From an uncultured Porphyromonadaceae bacterium (GTDB taxonomy: Bacteria > Bacteroidota > Bacteroidia > Bacteroidales > Muribaculaceae): a stretch of DNA of 6,777 nucleotides. The position numbers and the translations under genes are program-made. Location of the stretch: NCBI GenBank assembly GCA_947175225.1, contig CAMWLX010000192.1, positions 1 to 6,777 on the forward strand, in the 5' to 3' direction. Positions 1 to 6,536 of the stretch are shown piece after piece (position 1 is the stretch's first letter; the number at the start of each line of letters is the position of its first letter). The notes below the pieces were generated by a model. The model was not told the origin of the DNA and searched no databases. It saw only the letters and a program-made list of their open reading frames with translations.

Positions 1-42
1 GCATATATACAAGTCATAAAAGACATATATGGGATAAAATCA

Positions 43-74
43 TTTGCATTATAAGGAAAAAAAGAGTAAATTTG
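43..74 (+). promoter_or_regulatory. Bacteroides-type sigma promoter for the ATPase-DUF4276 operon
   Basis: TTTG at 43-46 and TAAATTTG at 67-74 are separated by 20 bp. This matches the Bacteroidota vegetative promoter (a TTTG/TTG element near -33 and TAnnTTTG near -7) at every defined base and with the usual spacing. Transcription would start roughly at 79-83, giving a leader of about 90 nt before the ATG at 170. The upstream 1-42 is AT-rich and contains CATATAT twice (2-8 and 24-30) but no recognisable operator. The match is seen directly; promoter activity is inferred. Confidence 0.7.
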
Positions 75-169
75 CAGAGTTAAAGGTGTTGAGATATCTT
101 TTTAGTTTACAAATCAAGGATATTATCGGAGCATCGTCATTATTAGAAAGGCATATTGAATTAGATCTT

Positions 170-1258
170 ATGATAGAACAAATAGGTATACGCAATTATA
201 AATCAATACGTGAAGCATTGATTCCATTACACAAGATCAATATTTTAATTGGAGAAAACGGAGCAGGCAAAAGTAATTTTATCACTTTTTTTGAGTTGGT
301 CAAATCTTTATACGACCAGCGTCTGGGTTCTTATATGCTTTCTAATGGAGGTATGAACGCTCAATTATATCGAGGATTAAAGTATTCCAAATCAATAGAG
401 GGTCTTATTGATTATGATAATAAAAATGCATTCTTCTTCACTCTCTGTCCGGGAGTCGGAGATAAGGCTTATATTGAGGAAACAGGTGATTATTTCAATG
501 CAAAAGAAATTGAATCAAAGGATTATGTTTCATGGAATAAAATGATTTGGGATAAGGTTGTCGAGGAATCTGAAATAGCAGATAAAAAAGATTATAGGGC
601 CAAATACATCCGTAATCTTCTCAAGAGTTTTATTGTATATCATTTTCATGATACCAGCAGAACTTCTCCAATGCGGCAGCCATGTCCCATAGGTGATAAT
701 TCTACGTTAAGACCGGACGCTTCTAATTTACCAGCCGTATTGTTAAGACTCAAGCAAACTGATCCAACTGCCTACAGACTTATAGAAGCAACTGTCCATT
801 CGGTAGCTCCATATTTCAAACGCTTCCGTCTTGCTCCAATGTTGACGGATGAGTCAAGAATTAAACTTGAATGGGAAGAGCAAGATTCCGATATGTATCT
901 TGACGCATCTTCTCTATCCGACGGTACATTACGTTTCATTGCTCTTGCAACACTTTTACTCCAAACGCAACTACCGGAAACTATCATTCTGGATGAGCCT
1001 GAATTGGGACTTCATCCAGCAGCTATGGTTAAGCTATCTGCAATGATAAAAAGAGCTTCCACCAAATCTCAGATTATTATTGCTACTCAATCTGTGGGAC
1101 TCATTAGCAATTTTTCTTTAAGTGACTTGATAGTTGTAGGCAGAGATGGTAATCAGTCGACTTTTCATAGACTTAACGAACAAGATTTTTCTCAATGGCT
1201 TGACGAATACTCGGTTGGAGAACTATGGGAGAAAAATATTATAGGAGGCAGGCCATGA
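170..1258 (+). CDS. AAA family (AAA_21, RecF/OLD-like ABC) ATPase, partner of DUF4276 protein
   Basis: This is a cytoplasmic ABC-class ATPase of the RecF/OLD/AAA_21 type, 362 residues, a normal length for stand-alone members. The N-terminus MIEQIGIRNYKSI is the typical first strand of this fold. Walker A is GENGAGKS at 28-35. The family-like segment VYHFHDTS lies at 156-163, the ABC signature-like SLSDGT at 248-253, Walker B IILDEPE at 272-278 (Asp275, Glu276) followed by LGLHP, and the switch region ATQS at 305-308, with Gln307 where classical transporters have His. All nucleotide-binding elements are present, so it should be active. There is no long coiled coil or fused nuclease domain. ATG 170 is chosen because it begins the conserved fold. 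The frame stays open back to a TTG at 44, but that TTG lies inside the -33 promoter element. No Shine-Dalgarno is seen at a useful distance. The stop overlaps the DUF4276 start by ATGA. By analogy with PARIS AriA and similar ATPases it may sense or regulate a nuclease-like partner; that role is inferred. Confidence 0.9.
   Translation: MIEQIGIRNYKSIREALIPLHKINILIGENGAGKSNFITFFELVKSLYDQRLGSYMLSNGGMNAQLYRGLKYSKSIEGLIDYDNKNAFFFTLCPGVGDKAYIEETGDYFNAKEIESKDYVSWNKMIWDKVVEESEIADKKDYRAKYIRNLLKSFIVYHFHDTSRTSPMRQPCPIGDNSTLRPDASNLPAVLLRLKQTDPTAYRLIEATVHSVAPYFKRFRLAPMLTDESRIKLEWEEQDSDMYLDASSLSDGTLRFIALATLLLQTQLPETIILDEPELGLHPAAMVKLSAMIKRASTKSQIIIATQSVGLISNFSLSDLIVVGRDGNQSTFHRLNEQDFSQWLDEYSVGELWEKNIIGGRP
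1243..1248 (+). promoter_or_regulatory. Strong Shine-Dalgarno sequence of the DUF4276 gene
   Basis: A perfect AGGAGG lies 6 nt before the ATG at 1255, inside the last codons of the ATPase gene. It decides the start in favour of 1255 over the in-frame ATG at 1225, which would add ten residues ahead of the conserved first strand. Bacteroidota rarely rely on such sites, and neither fully visible efflux-gene start in this window has one. The bases also encode two glycines of the ATPase tail, so chance is not excluded. Confidence 0.6.
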
Positions 1259-1908
1259 ACAAGAGATTGTATATAGTGGTTGAAGGCCAGACAGAAGAGG
1301 AATTCGTAAATGAACTTATGGCTCCGTTCTTTCTTGATCGTGGTATTTATGTTTATCCGATGATCATTCATACCAGTAGAGGTCACAGAGGTGGATTTGC
1401 GAGTTATGAGCATCTTAGGAATGATGTCAATAGATTGTTGAAATCACAGGGACAAGATATCATTGTTACTACATTTGTAGATTTTTTCCGATGTCCGGAA
1501 TTGCCTGGTAAAGATGAGTGGATCTGTATTCAAAATCATTGCGAACGTGTTGCTGCAATGGAAAAAGTAATAAAAAACGACATAGATGACAGAAGGTTTT
1601 ATCCATATATTCAGCTTCATGAATTCGAGGCCTTATTGTTTTCTTCCGGCAAAGGTTTTATGAAGTATTTTGAAGAAAAGGAAACTCTTCAACTTAAAAG
1701 AATCATAGAATCATTTGAGAATCCTGAAGACATAAACAGTTCTCCGGAAGGAGCTCCTTCTAAAAGAATTTTGAGAATCATACCTGATTATGATAAAGTT
1801 ATGTATGGGAATATAATTGCGTTGGAAATAGGATTAAGGACTATTCGTGAAAAATGTCCTCGTTTCAATAATTGGGTAAATACATTGATCAAAATGTGTG
1901 CTGATTGA
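1255..1908 (+). CDS. DUF4276 family protein, putative TOPRIM-like effector of the ATPase module
   Basis: This is a 217-residue soluble protein without signal peptide or membrane segment. It fits the DUF4276 family (Pfam PF14103) along its whole length. The N-terminal strand RLYIVVEGQTEEEF (4-17) is followed by GGFASYEHLRNDVNRLL (46-62), VTTFVDFF (71-78), the acidic/basic stretch NDIDDRRFYPYIQLHEFEALLFS (in parts, 108-130), PEDIN and PEGAPSKRIL (157-173), and a C-terminal IGLRTIREKCPRFNNWV (192-208). VEGQTE resembles the first acidic motif of TOPRIM folds, and the FE pair at 124-125 resembles a motif recalled from RloB proteins. Glu10, Asp76, His122, Glu123 and Glu125 are therefore candidate functional residues, but the second Asp of a classical DxD is not there (Phe78). 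The biochemical activity is not established by sequence. The gene overlaps the ATPase gene by 4 bp, a layout expected for translational coupling and a shared complex. Family assignment is confident; a nuclease role is inferred. Confidence 0.88.
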   Translation: MNKRLYIVVEGQTEEEFVNELMAPFFLDRGIYVYPMIIHTSRGHRGGFASYEHLRNDVNRLLKSQGQDIIVTTFVDFFRCPELPGKDEWICIQNHCERVAAMEKVIKNDIDDRRFYPYIQLHEFEALLFSSGKGFMKYFEEKETLQLKRIIESFENPEDINSSPEGAPSKRILRIIPDYDKVMYGNIIALEIGLRTIREKCPRFNNWVNTLIKMCAD

Positions 1909-1934
1909 ACGTAAATATTATTTTACTCTTAAAT

Positions 1935-1967
1935 AAGAGACCGATGGCGTAATGCAATCGGTCTCTT
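1935..1967. terminator. Bidirectional hairpin terminator between convergent operons
   Basis: AAGAGACCGAT (1935-1945) and ATCGGTCTCTT (1957-1967) form a perfect 11-bp stem. The 11-nt loop may add two inner G-C pairs (47-48 with 54-55 in 19xx numbering) after one mismatch. On the + strand the stem runs into TTTTATT; on the - strand its tail is the complement of TTTTACTCTTAAAT, also T-rich. It lies 26 nt after the DUF4276 stop and 20 nt beyond the end of the outer-membrane channel gene, as expected for a shared terminator of convergent units. Confidence 0.8.
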
Positions 1968-1987
1968 TTATTGCGGTGTTTATTTGT

Positions 1988-3292
1988 CTATTTGAGGCGT
2001 CCTGTGGCGTTAAGGTACTGGGCTTCAGACACCTTGAACGCTCCGTAGGCTGCCACGAAGTCATCCTGTGCCTGATGATGCAGGGTCTGGGCATCGAGCA
2101 CATCGGTGATGGTGTTCATCCCTGCATCGTAATATGCCTGGCATAGCCGCAGATTTTCCTTGCTCTGTCCTATTGCCTCTGACGCTATCTCCATCTTTCG
2201 GTAGGCGGCTGTCAGGTTATCCCACTTGTCGGCCATCTCGATCTCAAGTTTCTGACTGAGGTTCTCGAGTTCCTGACGCGCATTCTCAAGTTCGAGATCC
2301 TTGCGCTTGATTGCGTGAGATCCACCCCACCAGTCAGAGATAGGCACAGATACTGAAACCATAACTCCTCCAAAATTATGGTTCTGTTCAAACACATCAT
2401 GATAAAACCATCCCGCACCTACTCCTACTTGTGGAAGATGGCTTCCCGTCTCCATCTTCTTTTCCAATTGCTTCGCCTCGACATTCTTCTCAAGCAACCG
2501 ATGGTCTGCAGTCTGGCCGAGGGCATCGGATGTCTTTATATACAGATCAGAAGGATAGGAAGGTATCTCAAAAGTCACGCTTTCCTCTATATCAGCCTTG
2601 GCATCCGCTCCGAGTCCCATCTCCTGGGCCAAGAGTCTTTTCATAAGCTCGATTCCGTTGTCGAGATCCACGAGATTCGCACGATATCCATTACGCTTTA
2701 GATCCACTTTGAGAAGATCGTTGCGCGTCACGATACCTGCCTCGACAGCCGCTTTCACCTGGCGTGTAAGTGAATCAAGTGTCGTTATAGCACTCTCTAC
2801 CGTATGCTTCTCAGCCTTAAGTGTGGCCAACTGCCAGTATAGGGCCTCTGTCTGCAGTTGAACGAGGTCGGCACTCTGTTCCTTACGTATTCGCGCAGCT
2901 TCTTCTCCCACCTTGGCAAGCTTGTTTCCATTTACGATCTGTCCGCCTGCGAAGATTGGCTGTAACGCCCATATTCCTGCAGCTTTCCCTTTATTTATAA
3001 TGCCAAGTGTAAACATATCAAGCACATTGTATTGGATCACGTCGTTATGTGTCTTGAATGCGGATGCTCCAGCCGAAACCTCCGGGAAATACTTGGTGAA
3101 GGCTTCCTTACGCGTCTCAATAGCTGCGCGAAGGTTGTTGTCTGCGATATGGATGTCTGCATTGTTGGCGAGGGCAAGTGTCTTGCACTGCTGCAGGGTA
3201 TATACGGAGTCAGCCGAAGTCTGGGCTGACACGTTGAGACCTACTGAAGACAGTCCCAATACCGCCGCTATAAAATATTTATGTGGTTTCAT
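1988..3292 (-). CDS. TolC-family outer-membrane efflux channel protein
   Basis: This is the outer-membrane factor of the tripartite RND pump, 434 residues, the usual length for Bacteroidota TolC-like proteins. A Sec signal peptide covers residues 1-23: a short basic start MKPHK, a hydrophobic core, and a cleavage site VSA-QT. The mature protein begins with YTLQQCKTLALANN, the typical opening of the OEP fold (PF02321). It contains two OEP repeats, each of long amphipathic helices (about 33-215 and 240-430), with the expected repeat-two pattern around YDAGMNTITDVLDAQ near the C-terminus. Such proteins trimerise into a beta barrel in the outer membrane with an alpha-helical tunnel across the periplasm. 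The start ATG has no Shine-Dalgarno but an A-rich leader, common in this phylum. The gap to the pump gene is 22 bp, so it is the last gene of the efflux operon and ends just before the shared terminator. Codon use and G+C match the pump gene. Confidence 0.93.
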   Translation of the reverse strand: MKPHKYFIAAVLGLSSVGLNVSAQTSADSVYTLQQCKTLALANNADIHIADNNLRAAIETRKEAFTKYFPEVSAGASAFKTHNDVIQYNVLDMFTLGIINKGKAAGIWALQPIFAGGQIVNGNKLAKVGEEAARIRKEQSADLVQLQTEALYWQLATLKAEKHTVESAITTLDSLTRQVKAAVEAGIVTRNDLLKVDLKRNGYRANLVDLDNGIELMKRLLAQEMGLGADAKADIEESVTFEIPSYPSDLYIKTSDALGQTADHRLLEKNVEAKQLEKKMETGSHLPQVGVGAGWFYHDVFEQNHNFGGVMVSVSVPISDWWGGSHAIKRKDLELENARQELENLSQKLEIEMADKWDNLTAAYRKMEIASEAIGQSKENLRLCQAYYDAGMNTITDVLDAQTLHHQAQDDFVAAYGAFKVSEAQYLNATGRLK

Positions 3293-3314
3293 AGTTGTAT
3301 TTTTTACTTAAAAG

Positions 3315-6300
3315 TCAGAGTAGATGTGTTTCGAGAGGTTCAGGCAAAGGCTGGTTTGCACCCTTGCTCCGTGACTTCATCATGCTGTAAGCCACCGGAA
3401 TCACCGTTAGGATGAATATCATGGTGATAGGGGTTCCCCAGAATATTACCACTCCCATAGGTTTCCAGAGGGCACTGCTTCCGGTCACCATAGGAAGCAC
3501 ACCCATTGTTGCGGCAGCCGATGTAAGGAAAATAGGTCTCATCCTGCGCTTAGATGCGTTGAGCACCGCGTCATGGACACTCTGTCCCTGATTTCTTAAT
3601 TCCTCCGCGTAGTCAAGAAGCACGATGGCGTTTCTTACGAGAATACCCATAAGGGATACTATACCGAGCACGCAAGTGAGTGATAGGGCTGTGTCCTGTA
3701 TCAATAGTCCTATAGCGGCGCCCGGAACGCAGAGCAGAAGCGAAAAGAGAAGTAGGGCGGAAGTGTCTGCCTGCGCATAATGGAAGAGAAGTATGAAGAA
3801 TATGATAGCAACCGCCATGGCAAGTCCTGATAGGATTTCAGGCAGGGTATCCATCGTGTTTTCCCATTCTCCACCTCTTTCAATTGTGATTCCGGCTGGA
3901 AGATCAAGGCGTTTCAGACTGTCCATGAGCACCTCAGTGCGGTCTATGACATTGATATTGCGCTGCACTTCCGCCATAACGGATACCGTAGGGATTCCGT
4001 TATAGTGTGTGATCATCCCCGGATGCCATTCCGGAACTACGGTTGATACCTGATTCAAGGGTACTGTACCGAGTCCTATCACCGGCATCGGTTCACGTTC
4101 AAGTTCGCTCACGTCGCTGCGGTTTGAGGTCCCGGTCTTTAGTTTTACGGGAATACCGTAGTCTCCTTCCCATACTGTCGCTACCGGAAGTCCGGTGGAA
4201 TAACGGAGCGCAAGCGTGCTTTCCATAAGAGTGGAGTTGAGGCCGAGGCGTTCTGCCTTTGTATTGTCAGGCACTACGAGAGCCGATGCAAGAGGGTTTC
4301 CGAGAGATGTCCGAACATTCCTGAGTCCGGGTACACGTCTTGCTATAGCAGCCACAGAATCTGCTACAGCATGAAGAGTTGCTTCATCAGATCCTTTTAT
4401 CTTTATCTGGATAGGGTAGGAGGCTGTAGAATAGCTGAGTTGCTTGAAGCGGACGAAAGCATCAGGGAAATAGCTTTCATATTTCTCAGTATATTCATTG
4501 AGCACGTCGATAGTGGCTGCATTGCTTTTTGTGTTGACGATAAACTGAGCGAAATCCGGACCTCCTACCTGAGGCGCGTAAGTAGCCTGGAATCTTGGCG
4601 AAGAACATCCGTGGAAAGAGGCAATAGATACGACACGCGGATCTTTCGAGAGTATACGTTCAAGTGAATCAGCTACCATAGTGGTGTGCTCAACTGAAGT
4701 GCCTTGTGGTAAGAATATCTCAACGGCAAACTGGTTACGCTCCGCTATCGGCATAAGCTGAAGTGGACGGGATACGAAGAGAAGCGATCCTCCCACAATA
4801 CAGAGCACTCCGAGGGCGAGCGTGGTCTTCGGCCATGCGAAACACCAGTCGATCACCTTGTTATAGCCGTTTTGCATTGAAACGAAGAAACTGAATTTCT
4901 TTTTCCCCGATGCAATGGCTTCCTGTTGCAGTTTATAGATAGGCTTTTTTATTAGCTTGTACTGAAGGAATGGCACAAGAAGCTCTGCAAGAATGAGCGA
5001 CACGAAAAGAATGATCGTCATTCCCCAGGGGAAATCCGTAAGGAAGTCACGGAACATTCCCTTTACCGTTATGAGGAACGGAAAGAATGTAACAGAGATG
5101 GCGAGGGTTGCTGAGAATATCGCCTTAAAGAATTCTGTGCCTGACCGTAGTGTAGCTGTATAGTGGTCGACGCCCTCAGAGATAAGCTCGACATAATCGT
5201 CGATTATAACTACTGAGTTATCCACAATCATACCCAAAGAGACTATAAGGCAAGCGAGAGTCACTGTGTTAAGCTCTATGCCGAACGAATAAAACAGCCC
5301 GAGCGATATGAAGATGGCTATTGGAATTGTGGATGCTGCGATAAGGGCTACCTTGAATGGGAGAAGAAGCATTATCACAACGACTACAGCTATGATTGCC
5401 ACAAGCAACTCTATAAGGAAATAATTTACCGAACTGTTTACCACTACAGGTTGGTCTGTGATCTTGAATAGCGTGACACTGTCAGGAATCTCGCTTTTGA
5501 AAGCTTCGATCTGCTTGTCGACTTCGGTACCCATCTCCACTATATTGTAACCCTCCTTCATCTGAACGCTGAGAAGGATACATTTCTGGAAATTATTGGT
5601 TATATAGCTGTCCGGGTCAGGATATTCCCTCTTTATATCGGCTACGTCGCCGAGTCTTACCACATCACCGTCAGGTGTTGACAAAACTATCAAGTTGGCG
5701 ATATCCGGTATAGAGTTTACCGAACGCTTCACTATGATTGGCTGTGTGTAATGACCGTTGCGTAGCGATCCCCCGGTCGTCTTGAATCCTTCGGCAAGTA
5801 GGGTGGCTCCGACCGTAGATTCGGACAGTGCGTAATGTTTCAGTTTCTCAGGATTTAGATAGACTGCGATTTCTTCATTCTGCTTTCCGGTCACGCTCAT
5901 AGTGCCCACACTCTCTACCGTACGCAGACGATCCTTTAACTGGTCCATATACTCACCAAGTTCCCTATAGGTCTTGTCGTCGCTCTGCATAGTGATGAGA
6001 AGGGCAGAGGTGTCGCCGAAATTACTGAGGGTCTCGACTCCGAGCACACCCGGAGGAAGGGTCAGTTTCGCTTGCTCCATTCCAATCTTGAACTCGTTCC
6101 AGAATTCATCGGTGTTTTCAACATCGTTGTCAAGTTCTACGAATATGATGACCATTCCGGATGTGATCTGCGAATGAGTGTTTTTCTTATTCACCTGCTT
6201 GTAGGAGAAGATATAGTCTTCGAGAGGCTTGAGTACTTCCTGCTCAATCTGCTCTACAGTTGCACCGGGATATACAGCAGCTACAACTCCCTCTCGTATG

Positions 6301-6512
6301 GTAAATGATGGGAACTCATTCTTGTCCATTACCTTGAGGGCATAGATGCCGAATGCAATCAGCACACATACAAGAAGAATAACTTCCTTACGATACTTCA
6401 TTCCGGCTGCCACGATGGGATTTGTGCGCTTCTCCGGAGTATTTGAAGTTTGAGTTGATGCCTGCCTGTCCGTCTGTGGACTTTGTGGCTTGTCGGATAT
6501 GTTTGTTGCCAT
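3315..6512 (-). CDS. RND efflux transporter permease subunit (AcrB/HAE family, COG0841-like)
   Basis: This is the inner-membrane, proton-driven pump of the tripartite system, 1065 residues, full length for the family and unbroken. TM1 is at about 43-60 and a large periplasmic loop follows (about 65-360). Next come TM2-6 (about 364-513), TM7 (about 562-580), a second periplasmic loop (about 585-890) and TM8-12 (about 893-1045). The TM4 motif GMIVDNSVVIIDDY has Asp431 where AcrB has its first relay aspartate and Asn432 where AcrB has the second. TM10 GILVRNAIVLLDY has Arg960 at the position of the AcrB lysine. RMRPIFLTSAAATMGVLPM before and in TM11 is canonical. The first 30 residues are a polar Ser/Thr/Gln/Pro-rich cytoplasmic tail; Met38 is an alternative start, but the NPIVAAGM segment before it is family-like, so ATG 6510-6512 is kept. 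The gene lies 24 bp after the adaptor gene and 22 bp before the TolC gene. The substrate (drug, dye, bile acid, lipid or other) cannot be inferred. The length and layout fit HAE-type rather than SecDF or MmpL pumps. Confidence 0.95.
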   Translation of the reverse strand: MATNISDKPQSPQTDRQASTQTSNTPEKRTNPIVAAGMKYRKEVILLVCVLIAFGIYALKVMDKNEFPSFTIREGVVAAVYPGATVEQIEQEVLKPLEDYIFSYKQVNKKNTHSQITSGMVIIFVELDNDVENTDEFWNEFKIGMEQAKLTLPPGVLGVETLSNFGDTSALLITMQSDDKTYRELGEYMDQLKDRLRTVESVGTMSVTGKQNEEIAVYLNPEKLKHYALSESTVGATLLAEGFKTTGGSLRNGHYTQPIIVKRSVNSIPDIANLIVLSTPDGDVVRLGDVADIKREYPDPDSYITNNFQKCILLSVQMKEGYNIVEMGTEVDKQIEAFKSEIPDSVTLFKITDQPVVVNSSVNYFLIELLVAIIAVVVVIMLLLPFKVALIAASTIPIAIFISLGLFYSFGIELNTVTLACLIVSLGMIVDNSVVIIDDYVELISEGVDHYTATLRSGTEFFKAIFSATLAISVTFFPFLITVKGMFRDFLTDFPWGMTIILFVSLILAELLVPFLQYKLIKKPIYKLQQEAIASGKKKFSFFVSMQNGYNKVIDWCFAWPKTTLALGVLCIVGGSLLFVSRPLQLMPIAERNQFAVEIFLPQGTSVEHTTMVADSLERILSKDPRVVSIASFHGCSSPRFQATYAPQVGGPDFAQFIVNTKSNAATIDVLNEYTEKYESYFPDAFVRFKQLSYSTASYPIQIKIKGSDEATLHAVADSVAAIARRVPGLRNVRTSLGNPLASALVVPDNTKAERLGLNSTLMESTLALRYSTGLPVATVWEGDYGIPVKLKTGTSNRSDVSELEREPMPVIGLGTVPLNQVSTVVPEWHPGMITHYNGIPTVSVMAEVQRNINVIDRTEVLMDSLKRLDLPAGITIERGGEWENTMDTLPEILSGLAMAVAIIFFILLFHYAQADTSALLLFSLLLCVPGAAIGLLIQDTALSLTCVLGIVSLMGILVRNAIVLLDYAEELRNQGQSVHDAVLNASKRRMRPIFLTSAAATMGVLPMVTGSSALWKPMGVVIFWGTPITMIFILTVIPVAYSMMKSRSKGANQPLPEPLETHLL

Positions 6513-6536
6513 GATTGTAGCTTTTAGGGGTAAGAC

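Noticed and set aside
2..31. CATATAT repeated at 2-8 and 24-30 (second copy within the palindrome CATATATG) upstream of the promoter as an operator
   Set aside because: Short, low-complexity AT sequence at the window edge; two 7-mers 22 bp apart are not enough to call a binding site.
44..169. N-terminal extension of the ATPase from TTG 44
   Set aside because: The TTG is within the -33 promoter element, and the conserved fold begins at Met 170 (MIEQIGIRNYKSI).
1225..1254. Upstream ATG for the DUF4276 gene
   Set aside because: It adds ten residues not typical of the family and lacks the well-placed AGGAGG that serves ATG 1255.
1192..1413. 73-residue minus-strand reading frame across the ATPase-DUF4276 junction
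   Set aside because: It lies antisense to two well-supported genes, has no domain signs, and no promoter is seen; it is a shadow frame.
2913..3311. 132-residue plus-strand frame opposite the TolC gene start
   Set aside because: It is antisense to a full-length OEP protein with signal peptide; composition reflects the complement of that gene.
4371..4667. 98-residue plus-strand frame inside the RND gene
   Set aside because: It is antisense to the continuous RND periplasmic domain and shows no family features.
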